Assembly: GCA_963070105.1 (NCBI GenBank)
Contig: OY718804.1
Span: 1,582,772-1,646,771 of the forward strand
Source of the DNA: Litomosoides sigmodontis
Taxonomy: Eukaryota; Nematoda; Chromadorea; Rhabditida; Onchocercidae
Reading direction: 5' to 3'
DNA length: 64,000 nt
The position numbers and the translations under genes were made by a program. Under the pieces are notes generated by a model. It ran no database searches. It was given only the letters and a program-made list of their open reading frames with translations, and was not told where the DNA came from. Shown one piece after another: positions 1-16,021 of this stretch; the first letter of the stretch is position 1, and each line of letters starts with the position of its first letter.

Positions 1-3690
<3,690 letters not shown>

Positions 3691-3703
3691 TTGCATTTAC
3701 TAG
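3691..3703 (+). promoter_or_regulatory. Candidate trans-splice acceptor of the MADF gene
   Basis: The sequence TTGCATTTACTAG ends 8 nt before the proposed start codon at 3712. A 3' splice site so close to an ATG, with no obvious upstream coding exon, fits a spliced-leader acceptor. It could instead be the 3' end of a 5'-UTR intron. Confidence 0.45.
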
Positions 3704-3711
3704 GATTTATT

Positions 3712-6700
3712 ATGAGTGGTGGAGGTGGAGAAGTTAGTTCAAGCGGTAGCTTAACTTTTGATTGGAATTGAGTCTTCTTTTTTTTTTTAAACTTTCTGAC
3801 AGTGTTTTTCAATCATGCAACTGTGCTGCTGCCTGCTATCATCACGTTGCATTCAAGAATAATGTTATTTTGATTGCTAGTCTAATGCTAATAATAAATA
3901 CAATTCATTTTGTTTAATTTTTGCCATGTATGAAACACTTATTCAAGTATAAAACCAACGTGTAACGTGTATTGCTATGATTTATTCTATTTTGTTTATT
4001 CCACTGAAAATATTTTTTTCATATTTGTAGGTGATTCGATCTGGCGGTACCTAATGGAACAAATTGAAACAGCTGGTGGTTCAGAGGCAATTTTCGAATT
4101 GATCAGTATCATACGACAAGATCCGAGCATTTGGGATCGAACATCCACTACCTACATTACCCATTTCGATTTGAAAATTCATCGTTTTGCTGAAATTGCG
4201 GAACAACTCAATTTGGAAGCTGGTTGGTGCATTGCTTTTCTTTGATAACTGTATTTTTTCAATGTGTCATACATTAAAAATTAAGTGAGATATTAAGGTA
4301 ACTTTTATTATTTCATGCTGCATTTTATATGTTGTTTACGGCGAATAGTGGTGAAAATATTTGTATATGTTGTTAATACGTATGCAGAATGATGAGTTAT
4401 TCTTTCTCAGTTTACGTAAGATTACTTACTTGCAAAACTTGTTTCTCCGGAAAGCTAGGTGTTTTACAATTAACACAGTTCTCTTCACTACCGAAATAAC
4501 ATTTAACACTAGTCATTTCCCAAGAAAATGAATAATCACAATCATGTTTTTGTTTTTAAGAAATCAAGGGTTAGGAATGCATATGAATAAAATCAAAGTT
4601 GGGGATCTTCTTTTTACGCACTACAAGATTTATTTTACATGAAATCATATGATCACTGAAATAATACATCTCGTTTTCAGATATGGAAGAAGTTAATTTA
4701 ATGTATAAAAAATAGCTAAGATCAAGGATTATTTTCAGTCCACGTAGTTTAGATTGTGCTATTTGCTACAAACATGGTCAGCATTAGTCTGTTAGATTGT
4801 GCCATTTTTGTATTTCTGTAGCAGAACATTTTCTTCCTGTTCCAGAAATAAATAAGCATTAGGATTGCTAGAAATTTTCGTTAATGGTATTCGAATCTTT
4901 CTCTGTTTGATGAAATATGTTGCTATTTCAGTAACTGCTGAAGTTGTGGCATCGGCATGGCGAGAATTGAGCGAGAAATATCGTCGACGGTTATATGATG
5001 GTAAGCGTCGTAACGGTGCAACAAATTGGCCGTATTTTGAAGCAATGAGCTTTTTACGAGACCAATATGAGTAAGGGTTTTTTTTCTAGGTTTTTTTATC
5101 AACTTTAAAAGCTTGGTTGAGGATTATTTAAACAATCATTCGTTGTTGAGGGGGTTATAAAACAACTGCAGCGCGTATCTCTTTGTATTCGAACTCCGAA
5201 TTTCAGACAAACGAAATGGTATCGCCCATTATCGGTATCGAGATCTAATCACTTGCCGTCATCATCAAATGTTGCACATTTGGTAGATACATTCTTAACT
5301 GCACAAGCTGTCCTTGATGCTGAGCAAACAATCTCAAAAGCCGTTGAACCAATGCTTCCCATTACTTTATCAGATTCTTTACAGGTTCATCTAGGATTTT
5401 TTGTGTATTACAATGGCTTTCTTGAAAATGACGTAGCAATCCTGCAGTTTTTGTCCAGGGAAAATCATACTGTGGTAGCTTTATAACAGTTCCTATTCGA
5501 TTTTGAATCACTTTATGACGATTATTTATCTGAACGCTCATTGCATTATTGATGTTATTATCACTTAGATTCATAACGATTAGTGATAGCAAAGGTGAAA
5601 AAACATTCTATAATAGGAAGTAATGGAAGCCATTACTGATTGTCATTTAGTGTAGAATGTTAGTATTTTTGATTTCAGTCATAAGTCATCTTATAATTGA
5701 GGTTAACTTGTTTAATATTTTAGTGAGGGAACCCTCATACGACCTTGAATAGACACGAATTAATTTTGTCCGTTTACTAAAACTGTTTGGTCTTTCAGCA
5801 CAAGGGAGATACAGTGTTAGCTATTCCGGTTGGAAATAGTGATGAACGAAGTCAGTCAGCTGATTTGTTTGTTATTTAATTTTGTTTTGATTTTGGTATT
5901 AATCTCTCCTCTTCTTCCCTTTATCGTGCAAGTTTCATTCAGGCTTATGACTTTCTTAACCATTTTTTATCTTACAGAAACCGAATTCACGGCTAAATAT
6001 GAGTTGGTTGACCCTACGTTTCATTCCTTTACAAGCACTGACCAAAGTGGATTGAACGGAAAGTAAGTCCTTTCCTTTCTTTTTTTACTTTTTCTGTAAG
6101 GAAATGTTAAAGAGTTTGGCATGCATACTGTTGTTGCCGTTACAAGTCTAATGTATAAGTTTTAATTTTAATTAGTTTTTCTGATATTATCCGTAAGTCA
6201 TGCCAAAATGGCAGATTTTAAGGCATTCCTTCAGTTCTTGATCTTGACGAATTCACTTGCAGTTATACAAGAACTGCTTACAGCGTTGACGCGGATAACA
6301 TTGCTATTGCTTCCGCTGCTGATAGCACTAAATCGCCCGAAAATTATGATGAGAAGCAATCGGTATCACCAGAAACAGCCGTTGATTGTTTACCGCAGAG
6401 CAGTAATATTGGCATTACTGATCAAACAATTCCTGCTCTTAAAACACGATTACGAACGCAACGTTACGAAGCATACAGAAATCCTCGTCGAGCATGGAAA
6501 CAGCAGAAACAATCGACATTACATGTACGTTGGCAAGATGATTATTTTCCCAAGCATTCTGTTTCTTCAAAGTTGGCTTGGATCTCTGTTGATTGTTTTA
6601 AGAAGTTATTTTAAAATTGCACGCGGACAGGCTTGAAAAATTTTCTTTTTCCTGAGAAGTGGATGAACCAGCATCTCGATGTGCGACTGTGAATATGATT

Positions 6701-7719
6701 GTAGTGCTTTTTAACTTCCATCAGAATTGTGTGTATTTCAATGACAAATTTTTTTTTGCAGCAAACTTCCAGTGCCATTAACAATACTTTTTCCGGTGTT
6801 TCAACAGGAGAGACAGTTGCAGAGATTTTGCGATCTGTGGTAAGTCTTTCCTTTTGACTTTATTTTTCATCTAGTAATTATATATGCTATTTAATTCCGA
6901 CTCTCACTTTGTAGATAAATATATACTCTGAAGTATAGTAAGCATCGTTTCACATTGTTGAAAAATTGTATAGCTAGTTGCGCATTACATAAAATATTAC
7001 GCATTGTAAATTGTTGAACTTTAGAGGAGTTAGTGTGGTACTCTGAAATGCTTGGATGACCGAGGAAGTAGATATAATGACAATGCTTTGGTGTGGAAAA
7101 TCTTTGTGATACTGTTTTCTATATTTGGTGTAGATTATATCGCTTTGTAACTTTATTCGACATTATTTAATTGCAACTTAATTTAGCGAGTTGCCTCGGA
7201 TGTATTACCATCATATAGCTTGAATTCGAATCAGCATAATAATTTGCAACAACAGCAGCATTTTTCGCCTTTTCCATTATGCGACAGTTCTTCGAAGTGG
7301 GAGAATGTTGGTAAGGCGAACAACTCATTTTCTTTGATTATATTTTACTGTTGCGCGAGTTGTTCAGATATTTGGGGTTTTTATCGTTTTCAAATAGGAA
7401 TCCTATATTCTAACTAAAGTAGTTTTATTCTAATTCTTTACTCTTTTATTATGATTTATGGTATGCATTTTGCTACTTTTCTGGTTTTGATTTTATGAAT
7501 GTATTTGTCTGAAAATTAATACTTACAGGTCGAGTGTGGGTGGATATGATGAAAACGATACGATCACCTCAGCTAGCGCTTGCGGCACACAAATATATTA
7601 TGAACACATTGTTTTCCGTTTTGGAAGCTGATCAACAACTTGCTGGTACTGATCCCAACGCAACCCGTATTCGTATCAAAGACAGTGTTCCACAAATCGA
7701 AATCACTATGCATCAGTGA
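3712..7719 (+). CDS. MADF-domain protein (putative DNA-binding regulator)
   Basis: The ten-exon model is 3712-3745, 4031-4222, 4932-5070, 5207-5384, 5799-5850, 5978-6062, 6263-6524, 6762-6839, 7187-7310 and 7529-7719. It gives 1335 nt and 444 aa, with frame kept at every junction. Residues about 33-121 match the MADF (Myb/SANT-like) pattern: an acidic helix ending DPSIWDR, then AEIAEQLNLE, then SAWRELSEKYRRRL, and finally WPYFEAMSFL, with the spaced Trp and aromatic residues of the family. Residues about 384-419 (VDMMKTIRSPQLALAAHKYI and following) resemble a BESS-type interaction motif. The middle is low in complexity, rich in Ser, Gln and Asn, with a basic patch near LKTRLRTQRY. MADF proteins bind DNA and act in the nucleus; the targets of this one are unknown. 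The first exon (12 residues, Gly/Ser-rich) is the least certain part: it rests on phase, a GTAGCT donor and the nearby AG acceptor. Exons 2 and 5 also use weak donors (GTTGGT, GTCAGT). Confidence 0.85.
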
Positions 7720-7855
7720 TATTTTGCTTCGCTAACGTTTTTCTTCAATAGATGCATTCTTAAGTTTAGTATTTATTTTATGTTGCATGAATTTATTGTG
7801 CACAATCTCCTCTTTTTTAAGCTTTGCAACCTTGAAATCGATCATATTTTCGCAA

Positions 7856-7861
7856 AATAAA
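7856..7861 (+). terminator. AATAAA poly(A) signal of the MADF gene
   Basis: A canonical AATAAA lies about 137 nt beyond the MADF stop codon and is the first on this strand. The position is plausible for a nematode 3' UTR. Confidence 0.55.
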
Positions 7862-10325
7862 ACGCAAAATTTCAAACATTCTAGCTACTGAAATGTAGTT
7901 TTGATTATCACTCTTCTTTTTTCGCCATACAAACTACTTATTTTTCTTTTTGGTTAAAAAAAAATTGAAATAATTTTAATGGAGCAGTAGAATGCTGTGA
8001 ATAAGTGGTCGTGTTGAAGTTCGCAATGAAAAGAATGAGAAGATGAGCTTCAGATTACCATAAAAAAATAATTCCTCACATTTAATAATTTACTTCCAAA
8101 AATTTCATTCTTTTCACTTCTGGATTTCAAGAAAAAATTGTTGATTTCTCAAATGATTTTCATTGATCTATTTTAATAATATTTCCATATTAATCGTTTG
8201 GAGAAATTCCATACTAAACATTTGCTGCGGTGCAATTTTTATAAAGAGCTTTGTATATGATGCAAGTTACTGATTTAAAGTATCTCGCTTCTTTTGCAAC
8301 TTCTGTTTTTGTTTGAAGTCCTAGAAATTATTTCTTCCAAAAATTGTAAACTTCTCAAATGATTTTAATTGATCTATTTCAATGACATTGTTCGAAAAAA
8401 ATCAATTGTAAATGAAACGGTGTGAATTATCTTCTAAGTGATTGCCTTTTTTCGTTTACTTCGTTCACATTAACATTATTGGTGATAAGTGGTTCGTTTC
8501 ATTGAGCAAATATTTATGCAGTTGCAGATTCGAATTTTTAAATTATTTTAACAATTCTTCCACTACTAGATCTCATGCTGTTTTAATTTTTCTCATACTT
8601 TCAAACATTTCCTTTCCTTTTTTTTTTGTTCATATCGTATTCATATTCATGTTTATTTCTGTTACATTTACAATATCTGCCTATAATATGTGTGTGTCAG
8701 TGTGACTAAACTCAAATGAATATCTATTAGAGCGAATATATCACTGAAACAACATTTCAGATAGAGAAAGTGTAAGAGTCAAATTGTTGCAAAATACAAC
8801 AATTTTCTATCGTAGACAATTAAGAATCGTTATCGTTTCATTTAATTTCACAGAAAAAAAAAATGCTCGTAAAAAATTTTTGATTATTTTTACACTATTA
8901 ATGAAATTTTCAAATTATTAAATGATAATTGAAAGTGACAAATGATTGATTTCCTTAAAGAGATGAAGAGCGTAAATCTATAAAAAAGTCAAAATGATTG
9001 GTGAAGTTGACAAACTTGATTGATGAGAGTAAAAGTAGGATAGAAATTTCAAAAATATTGCAATTAATAATATGAAGAAGTGTCCTGCTCACAATTAAGA
9101 ATATTACTGCATCAATCTGAACTTTAACTCAAATATTCGATAAAGCTCATACCCACAATAATTCCACCAAAATTGCCACAACAATTAAAACTCAGAATTA
9201 TCCACAATAATTGCACCAAAGAAAAGCCAAGTGTAAGTTATTTTATTGTAATAATTAGTAGTAGATGGATTGGTTGTAAATTACAGCAAAATAATTTGAC
9301 GGAAATAAAGTGTATGCATAAATTATTTCTGTATAACCTGTAAACACTCCTCAAATTTAAACCTGTTTTAAACAATTACTTCAATTGTTTTTACAATTAA
9401 CACGTAACTACTACTAATCGATCTTTACTCTATCGTTTCGCTTAAATTTTCCATCCGATAAATATTTATGGCATGAATTGATCATCGCTTGCAGCAATAA
9501 TTCGTCTTATTTACAATTTCTTAATTACCCCCTTAGCGCTGCCAGTTTAACCGCCTCATTCTCATTTTGTTAAACATTTCATTTTTTTGTTCGTTATGCT
9601 ATTAAAAACCAATTTCATTTTTGTGCAATTTCATTCCTTAATTGAATGAATTTTATATTTCACTGAAAAAATGACGCATTTGAAGCATTTACACGTAGTA
9701 TTAATTAAAAGTGATTTTTTTTACAGATAAACATTTCCTGATATTGATGGTGTCAAAATTTAAATTGTGTATAATATAATGTAATGAAATTTAAATTATA
9801 TACAATATACTGTATTCAAAATTAAATTACATATATAATAATATGATGTAAGGAAATTTAAATTTGACCACTTTTTCAAAAAAAAAAATTTTTTTTATGA
9901 ACGTAACAAAGCAATATATGTTATTTCTTGATAACAACTAATCATTTAAAAAAAATTTTATTTTCTTTATCATATTATTTATTATCACTAACAATTATTA
10001 TTAACCAATCATAATTGCCGTTGCAATCGATAACCATAACAACATTATCGTTAGAAACACTTCTTCAAACTATTTTTATTACTGCGATTGCATTCATAAC
10101 TTTTCAACAAATGCACTAAAATCTAAAATCAAAAAATGTAAAATTGCAATTTTAGTCTTTTCAACGTATCTTACAAGTACAGAAAGCGTGATAGACAGTG
10201 TGAATAAATTATTTTTCAAAAAAAAAATAATAAAATAAAAGAATGAAAATAAATTATTTTTCAATTACAACGAAATGAAACTGTTTAACTGCCTCATGCA
10301 TTATCACTCAAACAACTATAGCTAA
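7862..10325. other. Intergenic between MADF and the first TTL gene
   Basis: AT-rich DNA with poly-A/T runs and no supportable exon. Apparent frames here (for example near 8442-8705) are hydrophobic translations of T-rich sequence without family similarity. The distal end holds the GATA-site promoter of the first TTL gene. Confidence 0.65.
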
Positions 10326-10331
10326 TTGCCT

Positions 10332-10366
10332 CTGATAAGTGATAAGTGAATGTGATAAGTTATAAA
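10332..10366 (+). promoter_or_regulatory. Triple TGATAAG (GATA-factor) cluster and TATAAA
   Basis: Three TGATAAG motifs lie at 10333-10339, 10340-10346 and 10353-10359, followed by TATAAA at 10361-10366. All are within 70 nt of the TTL start codon. TGATAA is the core recognised by nematode endodermal GATA factors (ELT-2 class), so intestinal expression is the natural inference. The sequence shows only the motifs. Confidence 0.6.
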
Positions 10367-10391
10367 TTTACAGTTACAACTTGTAAATGAC

Positions 10392-10399
10392 TTCTGCAG
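10392..10399 (+). promoter_or_regulatory. Candidate spliced-leader acceptor, TTL gene 1
   Basis: TTCTGCAG ends one base before the ATG at 10401. A mature mRNA formed by trans-splicing here would carry the leader almost directly joined to the start codon, a common nematode arrangement. Confidence 0.55.
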
Positions 10400-10400
10400 A

Positions 10401-12133
10401 ATGATACTGCAAACATTGCTCCTACTGATTTCCGTTTTACCTCGAGCATTCGGTGCATTCGGTGGTTTGATCGGTCGAACGCAGAGTGCCGGCGCTGAAG
10501 GTACGCTTTTGTGTAACGGACGACCGCTTGGTGGTGTACTTATCAAGTTATACGATCATGATAGAGGTTTACTATTACTTTTTACTTATTAAAATTATAT
10601 TTATTAAAATCAAATAATAATTTTTTTAATTATTATTTGTTGATCGTTTAAGGTTTTTATATAGCTGAAACATTTTCAGTGCTATAAAATGAAATGAAAA
10701 TGTGATTTTTGAAGAGTTTAATTTGTTGCATTGTAAAAATTAGCATTGAGCATTATTACCAAAATTGATAAAAAGCATCTGAGGAACATTTCCACTGGGA
10801 AGCATTAAAAACACAAACATTTTGGTTACATTTAGCATCGTTATTATAAGTATAACTAAGTTATATAGCTTGCAAATGACTTTCCATCCGTTCCTTTTAT
10901 CCGTTCTCCTTAGCATTAATTAAGTTGTGGTAGTATAAAATTTAAAAATAATGCTAATGCTAAACCGCTCCCATGTATAACTCTAATTTAAATTTAATTA
11001 ACAGTGACATATTGCGCTAGCATTATCATTCCTGCGATGTGCCTCAAAAATAGATTTTATTTTGTGCGAAAAAGGAACGATATATTCAAAAAAAAAAAGC
11101 AAGAATTGTTATCTGCAATACCGACAATTATTATCGATCATAAGGTATATGATTATATTTCATTTTCAGGGCTTGACACGGATGACCTAATGGCAAGAGG
11201 TAGAACGGACGAACGTGGACGCTTTCGAATTTCTGGCTCACACAGTGAAGTGTCAACAATCGATCCAAAGCTTAATATTTATCACGATTGCAACGATGAG
11301 TGGATTGTAATGATTTTTTTTTTACAATTCTTTTGTTTCTCTCGCTTTCTCTCTCTCCTGTGAGGTTTGAAAAACAATTGTTTGTTGCTTGAATTTCTAC
11401 TTTCATTTTGTTTTTTTACAGACAAATTTGAAGTTTTACAACATTTCTGCTTTTGTAGGCGGGCGGAGTGTAGAGATCGCTCATTGCATCTTCATTTTCT
11501 GTTTTTTTCTTTCATATTTGAAATTTAGAATTTTTCGTCATTTTCGGTTAATTGTAATGGAAGGGAAAACGAAGTTTTGCTCTCGTGGTATTGCAAGGAA
11601 CAATTTTAATTTGTTATATTTTTATTAATTACCGTTTAAGTGCAATCAAAGAAGCGCAACAAAATATTTTTTGCTTCACAGTTATTTGCATATTAATTTA
11701 AGTGTTAATTAATGATTGGGTGCAAAGTAACCCATATTGTGCATAAAAATCGGATTACACACCTATTTTGAAATTTTGTACAGTATTTAAAATGCTAAAT
11801 TTTCTAAAATAATCGTTTTGAATTTATCGAATTTATTATGTAACGATCACATTTATATTATGCGTTAGTTAATTTTTTAATTTCAAACATCCAGAATTTA
11901 CGTGTTAAGCTTTTGAATTAAATTTAAACAAAATTAAATAATTTATGAAATGAATAAAGCTTTAACTCATTAATGGCTTTTTTTTGGTATTTCAGCCTTG
12001 TCAGCGAAAAATTAGCATAATGATACCTGACAGCTACGTAACAATCGGTGATGTACCGGAACAACTCTACAATGCCGGCAACATTGAACTTTCCGGTAAA
12101 TTCTTGGGTGAAAAACGTGATTGCATTCATTAG
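10401..12133 (+). CDS. Transthyretin-like secreted protein, paralogue 1
   Basis: The three exons are 10401-10566, 11170-11306 and 11996-12133 (441 nt, 146 aa). Residues 1-18 form a hydrophobic signal peptide (MILQTLLLLISVLPRAFG). The mature part has the hallmarks of the nematode TTL/TTR family (Pfam transthyretin-like): a GRTQSAGAEGTLLCNGRP strand, VLIKLYDHDRG, then DERGRFRISG, NIYHDCND and PCQRKISIMIP. Four cysteines (38, 96, 103, 144) probably pair into two disulfides. It should be a small secreted beta-sandwich protein. Family members have been linked to extracellular bridging and signalling in C. elegans, but no specific role can be read from this sequence. It is the first of three tandem paralogues and has a GATA-site promoter just upstream. 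The start follows directly from the nearby AG acceptor. Confidence 0.94.
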
Positions 12134-13760
12134 TTTTATCATATATGAATTCTGTTAACTCTAAATTTAATATGAAATTTTTTCCTGAAAGCAACACCAT
12201 TTACTGTATATTTCTTAAAGTAAAAACTTTTTTCCATACAAACTACTCATCATAACTAATGAAAAGTAAATTCGTCAAAAATCATTTCATTCGATTTGTT
12301 TGTTGTGATCAATTTTGAATCGATTTCTCTCTAATTTATCACGTACGAACTAATAATTGCTAGTTGTAACTGGCAATTATTACTTGTATTTTTCAATTTT
12401 TCACGTACTCATTCATAATTATTACTTGAAATTCGTTGTTAAACGTCACAGCAATTGCACTATCTAATGCAATTGAATGTTGTAAGTTACGCAGTACCTC
12501 ACGTCTAAATTGCTTCAATCAGTTCGTATATTCCAGAACACTTCCACTTCACCATCATCTCGGCAAATTGTTAGATTTCCAAAGGCACACACGTGATTTC
12601 CTAAATTACTATCAAATTTACATCATGAATTTTTGAAAAAAAGCAAATTAAAACACACTAAATTTGCTAAAATTTAATGGCAAAAGTTTTACAGTAGCAA
12701 GTGCATTGTAATTTGATACCTAATTAATTACAAAAAAAAACACTTTTCATTATAGAAAAGTGAAAAATAATAGAAATTGATACAATTTGACTGTGAGCAT
12801 CTTCCTTGATGATTGCCCATTTCTGGACGTTTATAATATAATTGGCGCTTTCCGGTTTCAATGGATCCGAAAAGTTCGGTAAGAAATGTTACAACAACTA
12901 GCTGATAACATTTTAATGAGTAAAATGGTTTACCTAAAAAAAAAACAGAAAAGCGGAAAAACAAAAAAAAAAGCAAGGAATAAAGGCCAAAAGTGAAATA
13001 CTTTAAGCGATTAAAAATCAACCAAAATTTAAGACCAGAAAATTTCAGTAATTTTTTTCAAACGATACCACAAAGATAACAATTGCAGAATTCATTTTTC
13101 TACTTTCACTCCTAACAAGTGAAATTTAGAAAACTGTTTGGCGGAAGAGTTAGTGTGCAATTTTTGCTGTAGCCCCAATTTATTCTTATAGCTATGCATA
13201 ATTTGGATAGTCGAATATTTTCATTTTTTTTTATTCCAGGAAAGAATTAAGAATGTAATATTTAAATTAGATATTATTTGATTGTTGAAAATTTTCCGTG
13301 AAGCAAACGGTAAAAATTTTTGTGCAATAGCGATGGTATATGAATTAGTCTCTTTTTTTTTCCTCTCTTCCATTTCAATCTTTTTCAAATTTTTTCCTTT
13401 TATTAAAATTTATCGTAAATTTTGCATCAATATTATTTTGTGCAATAATTTTAGCAAATTTCATTTGTATGTTTAAAGTGTTGTTGATAGGAAGCGATTC
13501 ATTTAAGCGAAGCTTAATTAATCACCGAATCCACAAGATCGAAACTCTCTCTCTCTCTCCCATTCCTGCTCTCAAGCTAATATCAGCTTCCTGTGCTTCA
13601 TCTTTCTAATCGTTTCACAGTGATGATGCATACTGTGTGCCACCTCTTCCCCTCGTATCTTTCCTAGTACTAGCAAATTATTTGAAAATATTTTCAGTTT
13701 GCCATTACACCATTGAAGTGGTAAAATTGTCAAGTAGCAGTTATTTGGTATAGCAGTAAA
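12134..13760. other. Intergenic between TTL genes 1 and 2
   Basis: AT-rich DNA with no supportable exon. Frames on either strand are short, rich in Phe, Lys and Ile, and lack splice-site context. No degraded TTL copy was recognised. Confidence 0.6.
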
Positions 13761-13770
13761 TCATTTCGTA

Positions 13771-14024
13771 GTATTATCAGTTAGTGCATCAATGAAGTTT
13801 CATTAAGTAAAATATTTGAAAGTATTATCAGATGGAATATTAGTAAAATTATCAGCTACTGACAGTTAGCTAGTGTGTTAGTGGCTGACTTTGAGATATT
13901 CCAAGTTAGTTCATTAATCTAGTTAGTTATCATATCAGTGATAGAGTATTTGGTAGTACTATCAGTTAGTGTATTAATTTAATCAGTTAGTATAATTAGT
14001 GAATTGCTTGAAAGTATTATCAGT
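13771..14024. promoter_or_regulatory. Cluster of TTATCAG (CTGATAA) GATA sites
   Basis: TTATCAG occurs at 13774-13780, 13825-13831, 13849-13855 and 14017-14023, mostly within a longer degenerate repeat resembling AGTATTATCAGTTAG. A CTATCAGTTAG variant lies at 13959-13969 and TTATCAT at 13927-13933. The reverse complement, ACTGATAA, is the preferred site of intestinal GATA factors. The cluster lies about 570-820 bp upstream of TTL gene 2 and could act as its enhancer. Confidence 0.5.
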
Positions 14025-14500
14025 TAGCATCGCCCACGCTTACCGTTTACCAACCATAATTACTTTTGCAATCGGTAAAGTAGGCAAATGTTGTACGAGC
14101 AAAAGAAGGAAAAAAAGCGACTGTTAACTTTTAAAATTAAAATTTTCATGACTGATGCAATAAGTGATGATGATCTAATTTAGGGGGAAATCAATATGTG
14201 AAGCGCGAAAATTGAGTTAATTAATTTTTTTTGCTATAAAATTTTTTCTAAACCTTTGAATTTCTAAAATAATTTAGTGAGAATGAAGAGGATAATGAAA
14301 TTGATGTAATTTTTACATGTATATTTTTATTAAAAGTTACAAAGTGTGTCATATAAGTTATTAGTTGTTTTTTAATTAACAAATTTGCCTGTAATTTGTT
14401 TTTCAACTGATTTCTTGGCAAATTGTTTTTTTTTTGGAGCTTTTTTATTTTTTGTTTCCGCAAATATTACGAGAGAAATTTATTTAGGGAAAAGTTGTCA

Positions 14501-14510
14501 ACCATTTCAG
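14501..14510 (+). promoter_or_regulatory. Candidate spliced-leader acceptor, TTL gene 2
   Basis: ACCATTTCAG is a consensus nematode 3' splice site 84 nt upstream of the ATG at 14595. No closer AG acceptor is present, so the 5' UTR would be longer than in the two sister genes. Confidence 0.4.
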
Positions 14511-14594
14511 CGCTGAAAATTTATTCGATTAAAATTGATAGCTTAAATAATAATGGAAATACATTAATTAATATGATGTAATTTTTGGTGCGGA

Positions 14595-15788
14595 ATGATG
14601 AAAGGAGAAATTTTGTTTCTTACAATATTTTTAATACCATCAATCTATGGAGCAATTGGTGGTCTAGTAGGACGAACGCAAGCTACAGGTGCTAAAGGTT
14701 ATCTGAGGTGTAATGGAAGGCCTGAAAGTGGTGTGCTAATTAAACTCTATGACGATGATAGAGGTATCAAATTAATTTAATTTAATTTTAATTAAACAAC
14801 AAATAAATGAGTTTTAAATTTATACTGTCACTGGATTATACTAGCAGTTTAGTAAATAAAGTAAAGCGCAATTTAACCTTTGTGTTTTTTCATACAGTAA
14901 TTCTAATTTGCTGCAAGCAAAAAAAAGTGTAAAATAGCCTTTATTAGCTCCTAATCACTTAACTAATTTTCAGTAATTTGTTTATCTTTCTTCGGCGTTC
15001 AATTAATTAATTGATTAATTAATTAATTTTCAATAATAGGTCTCGATTTTGATGATTTTATGGGTGAAACAGTTACTGATTCTCAAGGATATTTCGAAAT
15101 TTCCGGAAGTAATGCTGAAATGACACCAATTGATCCTAAAATAAATATCTATCATGATTGTAACGATGGCTGGTGGGTATGTGTTCAATCTTTATTTATG
15201 GATAGTTTTTCAAAAGAATCCTGAATTATTATCACTCATACTGTAAAGTTAAAAATCACATTTTTAATTTTTGGCGACAGAAAAAAATTTTGGCAATTAA
15301 AAATTTTGAGGTAGAAAAGCACTTTGGTTTTTTTTTTCAATATCAAAGACTTGAATGGAAATGATGATGTTTGAAAACTAGTTATCAAAAATGAAGCAGA
15401 AAAAGTTGAATTCAATTTTTTTTTTGTTGCTCGAACTATGAAATAGCAATAAGTTTGTGCAATATTTTTTCTACTCACAGCAACAGCAACAACAACAACA
15501 ACGCATCAAATTTCATAAAAATTTTTGCGTCTTAATTAAACAAAAAAAAAACTTGAATTCAATTTATTTTTCGCTTTTTTCATAATTAATTAAACAAACG
15601 TGATGGGCGTAACAATTTCCACGTATAATAATTTTCACGTATATTTGCAGCCTTGTCAACGGAAAATTAGCATAATGATACCGGATGAGTTCATTGCAAT
15701 TGGCAGCGTACCAACAAAATTTTACGATATTGGAACAATAGAATTAGCAGGTGAATATAGCGGTGAAACACGTGATTGCATACATTAG
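14595..15788 (+). CDS. Transthyretin-like secreted protein, paralogue 2
   Basis: The three exons are 14595-14763, 15040-15176 and 15651-15788 (444 nt, 147 aa). The signal peptide is MMKGEILFLTIFLIPSIYG. The mature part keeps the family blocks GRTQATGAKGYLRCNGRP, VLIKLYDDDRG, DSQGYFEISG, NIYHDCND and PCQRKISIMIP, and ends RDCIH. Exons 2 and 3 have exactly the same lengths as in paralogue 1 (137 and 138 nt) and the same phases, so the copies arose by tandem duplication. All four cysteines are kept. Two adjacent ATGs (14595 and 14598) could serve as start; the first is used here. A GATA-site cluster lies 0.6-0.8 kb upstream. The product should be secreted; its ligand or partner is unknown. Confidence 0.94.
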
Positions 15789-15862
15789 AAATACACGTTA
15801 TCATCCTAATCATATCATTAATCATCTGACTGAAGGCAAACGTCTTCATATCTAGCAAACTA

Positions 15863-15896
15863 TGTTTGATTAATTAATTAATTAATTAATTAATTA
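15863..15896. repeat. Short ATTA tandem repeat
   Basis: An (ATTA)n run follows TTL gene 2. A related run lies at about 15000-15030, just before its exon 2. These are ordinary AT-rich simple repeats. Confidence 0.8.
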
Positions 15897-16015
15897 GTTG
15901 ATTTGTAATAATATGATATGATTATGGCATTATTTCATGAACGCATTAATCGTGTATTTTTTTTGCGTGTGAAATGTTATGCTAACATTGATCAGACAAG
16001 AGCTGAAAATTTGGA

Positions 16016-16021
16016 AATAAA
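16016..16021 (+). terminator. AATAAA poly(A) signal of TTL gene 2
   Basis: A canonical AATAAA lies about 228 nt beyond the stop codon of TTL gene 2. Confidence 0.45.
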
